Of a stretch of 64,000 nt of DNA, positions 10,501 through 20,301 are shown one piece after another. A model generated the notes under the pieces. It did no database searches. It saw nothing but the letters and a program-made list of their open reading frames with translations, and was not told the DNA's origin. The translations under genes and the position numbers were made by a program. The stretch lies in the NCBI GenBank assembly GCA_950022295.1, contig OX465596.1, positions 121,686,501 through 121,750,500 on the forward strand, read 5' to 3'. This DNA is from Bromus sterilis (lineage: Eukaryota > Streptophyta > Magnoliopsida > Poales > Poaceae). Within the stretch, counting starts at the first letter, position 1. Each line of letters starts with the position of its first letter.

Positions 10501-11424
10501 CACTTCTTCATGAGGAATTTCGAATGCTCAATCTTGATATTTTTCCTCATGGCTATCTTTCCACCTTGGTGGCGAAACGAACCCTTGAGGATAAAAACAT
10601 AGCTGCCCAGAAACGTGATAGTGGTATTCGAGAGATCAAGAAGAACATTGCTAGCGGAGTTGCTAAATGTTTCTCCATAAATGATCAAGGTCTCGTTTTC
10701 TTTGGCACTCGATTGGTTGTACCACGACAGAACAATCTTAGGAGGCTAATTCTTAAGGAGGCTCATGACACACCCCTTTCGATTCATCCTGGTAGCACAA
10801 AGATGTATCGAGACCTACGCCAGAGATTTTGGTGGACTAGGATGAAATAAAAAATTGCTCAGTATGTTGCCGAATGTGATGTTTGTCGTCGCATTAAGGC
10901 CGAACACCAAAGACCTGCTGGCACTCTTCAACCTTTGCCTATCCCAGAGTGGGAATGGGACAAAGTCAGTATGGATTTCATCACTGGCTTTCCAAAAACC
11001 CAGAAAGGAAATGATGTCATATTCGTTGTCGTTGATAGACTTTCCAAAGTTTCTAACTTCCTTCCAGTTCGCGAGTCTATAACTGCTAGCCAGTTAGTGG
11101 ACTTGTATGTCTCTTCATGGTGTTCCTTTATAAATCAATTATGATCGTGGTAGCCTTTTCACCTCTAGATTTTGGGGAAGCTTGTAGAGTGCTATGGGAA
11201 CTCATCTCTACTTTAGCACAACTTTCCATCCTCAGTCTAGCGGTCAAGTCGAAAGGGTTAACCAAATTCTTGAAGACATGCTTAGAGCTTGTGTTATCTC
11301 ATTCGGAAAGAATTGGGAGAAGTCTCTTCAATTCGCCGAATTTGCTTCTAACAATAGTTTTCAATCTAGTCTAAACATGGCTCCTTTTGAATCCTCTATG
11401 GACGACGATGTCGAACACCCCTAA
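10501..11424 (+). pseudogene. Chromovirus integrase, zinc-binding and catalytic core
   Basis: The stretch ending at 10,850 holds SIHPGSTKMYRDLRQRFWW (zinc-binding H region) and is closed by a TAA at 10,848-10,850. The same frame continues with VAECDVCRRIKAEHQRPAG (CxxC), WDKVSMDFITGFPKT (first catalytic Asp), then DRGSLFTSRFWG in a different frame (second Asp) and FHPQSSGQVERVNQILEDML (catalytic Glu). Around 11,110-11,190 a small deletion and frame changes remove part of the segment before DRG. All three catalytic acids can still be recognised, but never in one frame. Confidence 0.85.
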
Positions 11425-11465
11425 ACTGGTCAGAAACCGGTGAAAGACAATTCTTTGGACCGGAT

Positions 11466-12039
11466 ATGATCAAGGAAGCAGAAGAGCAAGTTCAAATTGT
11501 TCGTGATCAATTGAAAGCAGCCCAGACTCGTCAGAAAAGCTACTATGATCGTCATCATAGGCAAGAAAGATACAATCTGGATGAGAAGGCTTACCTTCGG
11601 GTTACTCCTCTGAAGGGAACCCAACGCTTCGGTATCAAAGGCAAGTTGGCCCCATGTTGCATTGGACCTTTCCGCATTTTTACTAAACGTGGAGAAGCTG
11701 CCTACCAACTTGAACTACCCCCGCACCTTTCCCGAGTACATGATGTATTCCATGTGTCACAACTCAGGCGTTGCTTCAAGGACCCCATCCGCGAAGTCGA
11801 CCATGAAAACCTTGATCTCCAAGATGACCTTTCTTATCAAGAGTACCCTGTTCGTATTCTTGATTCAGAAGAGCGTGTCACCCGTCGTCAGAAGATCAAG
11901 TTCCTCAAAGTGCAATGGTCACATCACTCCGAGAAAGAAGCCACGTGGGAAAGAGAAGACCGTCTTAGTGGCGAGTACCCCTCCTTCCTCCCGCGGACTT
12001 CTGAATCTCGGGACGAGATTCTTTTGAGTGGGGGCGAGT
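11466..12039 (+). pseudogene. Chromovirus integrase C-terminus with chromodomain-like segment
   Basis: The open frame starting at 11,466 reads YYDRHHRQERYNLDEKAYLR, the GPFRIFTKRGEAAYQLELP motif (GPF/Y module of gypsy integrases), HDVFHVSQLRRCF, and from about 11,843 YPVRILDSEERVTRRQKIKF, VQWSHHSEKEATWERED. The last part matches the chromodomain of Tekay-type chromoviruses, where the aromatic at VQW and the TWE motif are typical. In characterised chromoviruses this domain is thought to guide integration towards particular chromatin. The frame runs on into the LTR to 12,098, so the native stop appears lost or shifted. Confidence 0.85.
12026..12039 (+). promoter_or_regulatory. Polypurine tract of the chromovirus
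   Basis: GAGTGGGGGCGAGT ends exactly where the LTR begins (TGTCACAAACCC, 12,040). Position between the pol end and the LTR, together with its purine content, supports the assignment and the plus orientation. Confidence 0.75.
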
Positions 12040-12870
12040 TGTCACAAACCCAAGATAGGTATGTGCTAGGATCAAGTCTCACATTGCATTCATGTTAAAA
12101 ATTTCAAAAGAAATTGAAATGGGAGAGAGAACACCCCCAGATGAATTTAATTCAAATGGCCAGAAATAAAGTTGCTTCAAAAATTCCTTTTGATTTTTGA
12201 AAAATCCCATAAATAAGTGTGACCACATATCAAGTGGTGTGGTAGCAATCCCATGCTCATGGATTTTTCAAATATTCAAACAGGACCTTGGAATTAATCA
12301 AATACCCCTATTTGAATTTCAATTCAAATATTTTGAATTTCAAAAATGTTCAAAACTTGGGAATGACTAGCTACAGGTCATGTAAGTCCATATATAATTT
12401 TTGAGCATTTAATAAAATTCCTAGCTAATTTTTTGAGCATTGCAAAAAAAATAACAGAGAAATAAAACAGAAAAATAAAAGGAAACTCACCTGGGCAAAC
12501 TGGCCCAACTTAACCACCCTCGGCCCAAGCCCACCTAGCGCGTTGTCGTCTTCCTCCCCACAAGCCGAAGCAGCTCGCTGTCGAGCATGCCCCGGCCGGC
12601 GACCGCCACCGCAACGCCCTCAATGTTCCAGGTGTCCCCGAGGCCCCTCTTCTCACCACGGATACGAGAAGAATAGGCCTCGTCACTTCCCCCTTCTCCC
12701 TGGAGCTTTGTTTCCCTCTCCATGATTCCCCCTTTCCACCTGAGCGCCACGGCCGTTCACCGCCGTGAGAACCCGCAGCCAACGCCGGAGAGTAGCCCGG
12801 AGACCGTGTCCCCCTCGCGCTACGTCGACGTCCACGCCAAGCCCCCGAGGATGGTGACCTAATCGCTCCA

Positions 12871-12946
12871 GGAGCCGCCGCAATCGCCGATTTCGTCTCG
12901 CCGGAGCCGCCGCAATCGCCGATTTCGTCTCGCCGGAGCCGCCGCA
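12871..12946 (+). repeat. 32-bp tandem repeat, 2.4 copies, within the chromovirus LTR
   Basis: The unit GGAGCCGCCGCAATCGCCGA plus 12 more bases begins at 12,871, repeats without change at 12,903, and a partial third copy (GGAGCCGCCGCA) begins at 12,935. Perfect identity suggests recent duplication. It sits in the GC-rich part of the LTR. Confidence 0.95.
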
Positions 12947-14098
12947 CGTCACCGTCAAATTCGTCGCCTACAGACCCTCCCCGGCCTCGCCGTCACCACC
13001 AGCACACTCGTGGTGAGCTTCTAGTTCAACCTAGCTAGCCCAGGGTCTCCCTCCCGTACTCTGTCGCCGTTTTCCATGAGGGACGAAGAGCACCGCCGCC
13101 ATGAACGACGACGAGGAGGTACCAGTACCCCTCCGCCACCCCCGTGATGTCCAAAGTGCTCCTGGCACCTCCAGGATTTATTTGACGCAGCACTAGCTCA
13201 AGATCTCCCCTTGCAGCAACCTTTCCGTCAAGCCGGAGCCACGGCCTCCGGTAGGGCACGTCGCCGGCGAGGCTACGGTGCCCCCCATGGTTCCCCCTGT
13301 GCCCAAGGTGGTGCGGACGAGCACGGGAAGCCTTCTGGTGGTCTCGAAATGGTGCGCCGGCGTCATTAGCACTAACCCCCCTCCTAATGACCCCCTAACA
13401 CCCACTGACAGTGGGCCACCAGGCTAGTTAATTAAACAAGTTTTAATTAACAGAGAGGGATTTAACCCCCTCTCACTAACCAGTGGGACCCGGCTGTCAA
13501 GGCTGCCCCCACGTCATGCTGACGCAGGCATGACGGAGTAAATCAGTTAAAAAAATTATTTAATTCAGAAAAATCCAGAAAAAGGCTTAAACTTTGGAAA
13601 TTCATAACTATTTCATTTTAACTCCAAATTGGACAAATAATATGTCTAAGGTTATCAGAAAAATACAAGGATTCTGAATATGAAACTTGTTTCTATGTTT
13701 GACCATTCTAAAATGGGTGAATAGTAGCAAACATGCATATGGCATTCTTTTGAATTCAAATTTGGAGTGATTTTGCAAATGACTTTGCAACAAACTTCTT
13801 TTAAATGGTTTCATCCACACATCAGAGACTTTACCTCACCTTTACAACATCACTTCATGCTCAACCATTTCAAATGAACATTCATGGTTTCAAATGCATT
13901 TGAAATTCATCGATAAATCAAATGGAGTTTAAATTTGCAATTCAACTGCAATATACTCCTTTTAAATGGAATTGTCAACACATTGTGACCATGAACATCA
14001 CACTACAATATTGATCATGTGTTTGAGCATTGCAGTTATATTTATCCCTTGATTGCCTTGTTTGCTCGATAGAAGTGGAGCCGGAACCGGAAGCCACC

Positions 14099-14390
14099 CC
14101 CTTCGTTGAAGACACTGTGTTTGATCCTCGCCAGCAAGGCAAGCAAACCCCCCTTGATCATGTCGGTAAAAACCCATTTCCCTCTCAGTCTCTCTTATGC
14201 ATGAAATAGGGTGATCACTTTGTTATCGATTCTACCGCATAGTTGAACCCATATCCTTTGCATGACCTATTATTTTTTCACAGTAGTAAGAAAACCACAA
14301 TCCTAGCAAATGTAGGAGTTGGTTGTTATTGTGGCCCCTGCAACTGTTACTGCTTATTTCATGCTTATAGTTACAATGAGGTTACTCTTT
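14099..14390 (+). repeat. 292-bp direct repeat, left copy
   Basis: Begins CCCTTCGTTGAAGACACTGT and ends GAGGTTACTCTTT. It matches 16,803-17,094 with about nine substitutions and no indels by eye (about 97% identity). It is chromovirus LTR sequence. The two copies flank the 2.4-kb segment 14,391-16,802, so one copy is native and the other is an extra duplicate. Confidence 0.9.
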
Positions 14391-16802
14391 GTTGATATGC
14401 TAGCAACCATATGAGAACTTTGAAAATTAAAGCAATCAAGGTATGTGATTCAATTCAAGTCATAACATGCAAGAGTCTATATTAGCATTGAAACAAGCAA
14501 TGAAAGAACATTAGGTGCCAGATCTCTCGCTGTTTGTGACTCGAATTTCTCCAAATGGTTTTTGCGTGCAAGAAGGGGGATAGGGAATACGAGAAAAAAG
14601 TATTTTTGTTGAGAACACAATCTACTAAAGTTTCACACTTGTTCTTCTTTGGAATCTTATCTTGACTCGTCCCCAGAACACTAGCCAGGTACAAGTCAAT
14701 TTGATCCACTCCTTTTCGATATTTTGAGCACTCATGCAATGGATGAGCGTAAGCACGAGAGTTGACACTTAGGATGGCAAAGAGAGAAATATGGTGGAGG
14801 AGGAAGACAAAAAGGTGAGAAAGGCTCACATCAATGAGGACAATCATAGGCGAGAAGACCAAATGATAGATATGATGTGAGGAGTAGGGATTTCCATGCA
14901 ACGGATGCACATATGAGCTAAAAGGCTGTTCAATGGAACTAGTGGGGGCGCATCCAACTTGATCGCTCAGGAAGACCTAGAGCTCTTTTGAGGAGGCTCA
15001 TCCTTGGAATATGCAAGCCAAGTTCTACAGTGTGAAGGTCCCCACATAGCTATATGCATAAATGATCATCTCTATGGAGTACAAGGATAAGAGGGCGTAC
15101 TAGTGTGGATCTTTCAAAAGGATAGTAGTGTTTCCCCTTTCTCTCTTTTTATTTTCTTTTTCTCTCTTTTCTCTCTTTTTTGTATTTTTATGGCCTCAAT
15201 GGCTCTTTATATTTAACTCTCATTTGTCCTCTTTGGGATCTTTTATTTTGTGCACTTTGGGATCTTTTCCTCACTTAAGGGAAACACTCTAATTTACAAG
15301 AGGGTATAGAAGATCTTTCACACTTTACAATGTACTCAAAACATAAAGAAGATGTAGCTATCAGGATGTATGAAATGTATGCCTCTGCCAGTGTAGCAGG
15401 AACATGTATGACATGAAGATCAAGTCATGAAGAGGTTTATGTTGCATGGCAATATATCTCGGAAAGGCTATGGAAATGCCTTGATAGGTAGGTATGGTGG
15501 TTGTTTTGAGGAAATATATGAGGAGGTTTATGAGGACAAAGCGTATCATGCACAAGGTTTGGATGTACCGGCGAAGGTGGACGCCAACTCTCGGAGTGAG
15601 AAGAAGGCAATGCACGGCACGGGAGAGGCTAGCAAATATGAGGAGGTGGAAGTGTCAACTTTCAAAACTTACATGAGTCCGAAGAACTCATGCACTTATT
15701 ATCGGTAACTCTCAATCTAATAAGAAAGTTCACAAAGAGACAAGTACCCCGAGGAGGAGTGTATGGTTGTTTGGTTATCCTTGCGCATCCTCGACTCATG
15801 GTACGTGAGTGTACACTAATATCCGATCCCTCCAAAGATGAGCGATCCATCTAGTAGCAAGAGTTCTCAACTAGTTTTTGTAGGTTTTGAAAATAAACAC
15901 GGATTGCCAAAAATACAACACCTATCACTAATAGGCTAGAGCTCTTGACACCAAAAGTTCAAACATTACTCACATAAATACCTCAAAACTATTGCAAGTT
16001 ACTACTAAAATTAAATAGCAAACTCAATTACCTACTTTCAAGCTAAGACACAACTCAGTGCAACAACCAACTCTCTTAACAAGATAAACATGAAAACTAA
16101 ATAGAGTTCCAGCAACAAACTAAACAAAAGCACGGGCTCTTGCTAAAGACAAACTAAGACTAAAACTAAGAATGGCAGTAGCCACGAAAAGATAAAAAGA
16201 TAAGCATGAAAAATCCTATGATGTGTTCTAGATTGGAGTGGAGCTTGTTTCTATCCAACACAAAGTAAGCTGGTGTCTAACTTGTTATGAACATCAAGCA
16301 AAGCTAAAGAAAAATAAAAATAAACCTAAGAGTGAGACGCTCCAAGCATAGCACATAACGCATGAAGTGATAAAAATATAGTGAGACGAAGGACGAACTG
16401 ATGATTGTTGATGGAGAAGGGGATGCACAGGGGCATCCCCAATCTTAGACGCTTGAGTCTCCTTGAATATTTATTTGGGATGCATGGGGGCATCCCCAAG
16501 CTTGAGCGCTTGACACTCTCGGATCTTCTTTCATCATCTTCCCTCGCACGCTTGAAAACTCCCTTCATACATAACTCATCATAAGATGATTAGAGAGGTT
16601 AGTACACTTAATAAACTAATTTTTGCCCACTGGATATAAAGATATTTTTTAAGAGATACCTTTTATCAAGATTGATAAAAGGTTTTTGCAAAGAAAAAGC
16701 AAGCTTAAGGTTTGCAAAAGTAAGGAGAGGAAAAACGTGACAGAATCTGTGAAAAACAGAACAAAAGGTAGTAGAGAATTTTTTCGGGGTACTTCTGCAA
16801 CT
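14391..16802. mobile_element. 2.4-kb segment of unknown origin inside the chromovirus LTR
   Basis: This stretch is bounded by the two 292-bp direct repeats and is foreign to the LTR. It has no recognisable protein domain; the open frames inside are short and unlike anything I know. Visible features are a polypyrimidine tract at about 15,131-15,182 and two related motifs GGATGCACAGGGGCATCCCC (16,419-16,438) and GGGATGCATGGGGGCATCCC (16,478-16,497), each nearly an inverted repeat. The ends are not clean TG...CA or terminal inverted repeats. It could be a fragment of another LTR element moved by repair or recombination. Confidence 0.45.
15131..15185 (+). repeat. Polypyrimidine (CT-rich) tract
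   Basis: About 55 bases of almost uninterrupted C and T, mostly TTTCTCTC and TTTTTC motifs. On the minus strand it is a purine tract, which could be a decayed polypurine tract of an LTR element, but no LTR start follows it. Confidence 0.7.
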
Positions 16803-17094
16803 CCCTTCGTTGAAGACACTGTGTTTGAACCTCGCCAGCAAGGCAAGCAAACCCCCCTTGATCATGTCGATGAAAACCCATTTCCCTCTCAGTCTCTCTT
16901 ATGCATGAAATAGGATGATCACCTTGTTATCGATTCTACCGCATAGTTGAACCCATATCCTTTGCATGACCTATCATTTTGTCACAGTAGTAAGCAAACC
17001 ACAATCCTAGCAAATGTTGGAGTTGGTTGTTATTGTGGCCCCTGCAACTGTTACTGCTTATTTCATGCTTATAGTTACAATGAGGTTACTCTTT
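16803..17094 (+). repeat. 292-bp direct repeat, right copy
   Basis: Begins CCCTTCGTTGAAGACACTGT and ends GAGGTTACTCTTT, matching 14,099-14,390 at about 97%. After it the LTR continues with TGTGAGTCGGGATGG, while after the left copy foreign sequence begins. The right copy is therefore contiguous with the rest of the LTR. Confidence 0.9.
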
Positions 17095-18764
17095 TGTGAG
17101 TCGGGATGGTAGTGATCATGTTGATGATGGTGGAAATGTGTTGGTGAATCTACCATAATACAAGGTGAACGATGAGAGGCTGTGTAGGATTACACAGTGG
17201 GTTGTCTCGTTGAACACCGCCTTAAGACCGAGTTCTTGTGTGGTGATCCAAGACGAAGAGTACTACCACATGTTGGGCACATGGACCCCCGCTCAACCTA
17301 CTAACTCACCCCTTCTCGGTTCAATGAGTCGCAATAGTTCGGAGTTCTGGTAGGTCTGTGGCCCGGTCTGCGAAGTGGAAGAACGGCTATTCAAACCGGA
17401 TTGGGAACCTGCACACATCTTCTGGGACCACATCGGTAAATCGGCCAGGTTCACGATGTGGAATCCAGCCAGATAGGCGTATCCATTGAATTTGAGTTGG
17501 TTGTGAGGTAAAAGTTGTGGAAATTATCTTCGCCGACACCCGCTTGAATGGTGTCGAGGCCATGGCGGTAACTGATAGTTTCATGTGTGTAGCAGTACAC
17601 CCCTGTAGGCTTAATAAACTATTCGAATAGCCGCGTTCGCGGTAAGGGACTACTTGGAAAGCTGTGCTCGATTATTAGACAACTTCAATGTATACTTATA
17701 AAGCTTGCCAAGATAAGCGTGAGTGTTATGGCGTGCTTTCTCATGGGGAAGTCGAGGAAGGCACCATAGTGGTGTAATTGGTTGGAGACATGTAGTGGAC
17801 TCGTGTATGCTTCTTACCTCAAGTCTGGTACTTGTAGTTTAGGACTAGCCAAGTCAAAGCTGGCACTTCTGCTTTTGAACCCCACCTCCCTTTACCTTGA
17901 TACATGTGCATGAGTAGTATAGTTCCTACGTAAGTCTTGCTGAGTACGACTTTGTACTCATGTTTGCTTATTCTATGTTTTAGATGAACCCACTGCCCCC
18001 GAAGGTGGATTCTTCCTGGAGCTCGATGACTGAAGCCAAGCTAGTGTAATCCCAGTCAGCAGACTGGTTCCCTCGTGGAAGGGCTTGTTTATAGATAAGG
18101 CTTCTCTAAGCCATTTGTTAAACTTGTCTCTACTCAGACCTATTTTCTTCCGCATGTTTGATTTAATGTTGGATCACAGTCTCGTGATCTCTGTGTGCAC
18201 TCTGTAAGAGTTATCAATAAAGATGTAAACTTTGTAGAGAATTGCAATGATACCTGGTGTTCATACTAGACATGTGTGCTGCGTGTATGATTATAACATG
18301 CATGTCTTAGTATGGGTTTTCGAGACCTTAGTTGTGATCTGGCTGGCGGTCTTTTATACACCAAGTGGCCCTTAGATGTGCGAATCTTGGGGCATCGCGA
18401 TGCGATTGCTCGTGACTCCGTCACGTGCACACTTTGATGTATGATCGAGCCCGCCCTAGACCCGGACTAAGTGATCGGGCTGGAGTAAGTCTATCTAAGG
18501 GTTATGATACAATCGATAGTATGGTTGAGGCGACTTTCCTATGAGTATGGGAGTTCACCACCCATATCATTTAGACTTGTGTGCGTACGATGAGGACCCA
18601 TCTCAGTTGATCATCCGGCCTGGATGGGCTGCCCCTCACGTTCGATGCTTTCCGAGAACGTTCTGTGCTTGGCCTTGTCTGCTTAGACAAGTGGGTACCG
18701 TTCTCGGCTCTCCATATGATTGTGTTGTAGCGAGTCTTGCATACGCTAACCCCCGGTCCCGACA
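17095..18764 (+). mobile_element. Chromovirus 3' LTR, last part
   Basis: This continues the LTR after the interruption. It contains a region typical of grass gypsy LTR ends, a poly(A) signal AATAAA at 18,216-18,221, and ends CCCGGTCCCGACA at 18,764. GACA is the inverted match of the LTR start TGTC, so the 3' border is probably genuine. The element's right flank is LTR sequence of the minus-strand element 18,765-22,222, which suggests that the chromovirus inserted into that LTR. Confidence 0.65.
18216..18221 (+). terminator. Candidate polyadenylation signal in the chromovirus LTR
   Basis: AATAAA lies in GTTATCAATAAAGATGTAAA near the end of a long LTR, where R/U5 polyadenylation signals occur in plant retroelements. 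It would serve the retroelement transcript only. Confidence 0.45.
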
Positions 18765-19860
18765 GGATGCAGCAGCGCGTCGTGGTGGCTGTGGCGATCT
18801 CGGCGGGGAGGGATGAAGAAGGCGACGACTGTGAGGCGTCCCGGCCTGGGCTGGAGGGTGGATTTGGCGTGAAGGAGCGCGGTCGAGCTCCCTGACATGC
18901 CGGCTCGGTGCGGGGTGGCCATTGGCCACGCGGCCTATTGTGGAACGGCGACGGGGAGCCCACGATGGTGGAGGAAATCGGCGAGGGGGTGCCAGGAGAG
19001 GCGAGGGGGCGATGGGGAAGGGCGCGGGTCATCTAGGCTTTGTTTGGTAGGGGGGTTTCCCCTTATCATCGCGGGTCAACCTTCGATGGCCGATACGGAG
19101 AAACCGTCGGCCGTGGCATCACACGATTGCTGCCACGCCATGGGCGTGAGCAGTGGAGGGGAAGGAGAGGGTGGGCTGGGGGGAGGTGGGCTTGGCCCAA
19201 TGGGAGGGTATGCCCTGGGCGGTAGATAGGCTTTTCGATTTGTTTTGTTTTTTGTTTCCTTTTTATTCACTGCTATATTTAATATAAGTACCAAATAACT
19301 TTTTTTAAATGTGCCACTAATCCAATTAAATATTTTGTGACATCCTAAGTTGGCACAAAAAGTTTGGGGCCAAAATAAAATCATTTGAATTTTATTTAAT
19401 TATAAAATGATTAAATGGGGCTATTTTGCTATTGCTTTGATTTGTTTAGCTATCAAATGATTTTTAGCAAGTATGAAACTTTTTGGTATACCTGTGTTGC
19501 ACATTACTGAAGTGCCACAAAAGTTTGGGGCTTTTATAAAATATTTTTCTATTTCTTTTTGAGCTGCAACTGATAAAAATAGACTTTTGGCTGCTGCTTT
19601 GATTTTTTTGATTTATTTAATAGCTTAATAAATCCTCACATCCATATGGACATGAACCACTGATCATTTGGCATTTTAAAAAATTGGTTGCACAATTTTT
19701 TGTTGAACATAAATTGTCACTTTGTTTTGGAATTTTAATCGGGTTGAATTTGAAAAAGCCTTGGTCAAGGTGATCATCACATGCCTAATCATGGTGACTT
19801 GGCAACAGTAAAAGTGATTACTGTAGGTGATTACTGTAGTGTGACACCCGGGGTGTTACA
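18765..19860 (-). repeat. 3' LTR (truncated) of the non-coding LTR element
   Basis: Homology to the other LTR starts at GGATGCAG (18,765) and runs to the LTR start at 19,860. The corresponding part of the other LTR beyond 21,133 (about 0.83 kb to 20,302) is missing here because the chromovirus LTR terminus adjoins. Near the start it has a 13-bp tandem repeat of GTGATTACTGTAG. Open frames at 18,541-19,384 are composition effects. Confidence 0.65.
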
Positions 19861-20301
19861 ATTCTCCCCCACTAGAAAGAATTCTCATCCTGAGAATTAA
19901 AAGTTAGTGCAAGGGGTATAGTTTTGGTTTCGTATTCTAGCGATTCTTCTAGTTCTTGTTGTCCTTCTCGATGAATTTAATCCTTCTCATTGATGTCTTC
20001 ATTTCTCTTGTGTCCGTGCATCTCAACGAGTTGTTATCCTTCATTCAGGGGTTCATCGTACCTATGGATAGGGTAGGAGGGACACTTAAGGGGGTCGGAT
20101 CGGTACCAGGTTAATCAATCGAGGTTGTCCAATGGAATGGGGTACAAAGTATCTTCCGAGTTTATACAAAGGGGAATACATCAAGAGAAACAAAAGAAGG
20201 TATAAGAAGTTTCAAGCAGATAGACATGCATACGATGTCGATGAAGGATGATGAAAAGGGGGCCCGAGCATCAGGCACAAGCACTGATTCTGATATCGGA
20301 C
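19861..20301 (-). other. Internal region of the non-coding LTR element with candidate PBS
   Basis: The region begins (plus coordinates) with ATTCTCCCCCACTAGAAAG, the complement of a polypurine tract abutting the 3' LTR. Near 20,287-20,298 the minus strand reads GATATCAGAATC, resembling a decayed methionine-tRNA primer-binding site (TGGTATCAGAGC) just inside the 5' LTR. There is no protein domain in any frame. The whole internal region is about 440 bp. Confidence 0.45.

Larger units (their letters stand above)
9175..12039 (+). mobile_element. Ty3/gypsy chromovirus (Tekay/Del-like) internal region, 5'-truncated
   Basis: A plus-strand pol region reads RT, RNase H, integrase and a C-terminal chromodomain-like segment, followed by a polypurine tract (12,026-12,039) and an LTR start (12,040). 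A chromodomain after integrase is the hallmark of chromoviruses; a long LTR (about 4 kb here) favours the Tekay/Del clade. 5' LTR, primer-binding site, gag and protease are missing. At least one frameshift and three in-frame stops show it is dead. The domains are listed separately. Confidence 0.85.
12040..14390 (+). mobile_element. Chromovirus 3' LTR, first part
   Basis: The LTR starts TGTCACAAACCCAAGATAGG, directly after the polypurine tract. It contains an AT-rich stretch (12,100-12,480), a GC-rich stretch (12,480-13,400) with short open frames on both strands but no known domain, and a second AT-rich stretch to 14,390. It is interrupted at 14,390 and continues at 17,095. Together the parts give about 4.0 kb, long for a grass LTR but in keeping with Tekay/Del-type chromoviruses. 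The open frames at 12,510-12,958 and 13,035-13,405 are composition effects. Confidence 0.7.

Noticed and set aside
12510..13405. Open frames in the chromovirus LTR
   Set aside because: Same reason: GC-rich LTR sequence with frames on both strands and no recognisable domain.
14482..15850. Open frames of 84-142 codons in the 2.4-kb segment
   Set aside because: No recognisable domain, several overlapping on both strands, and no supporting context.
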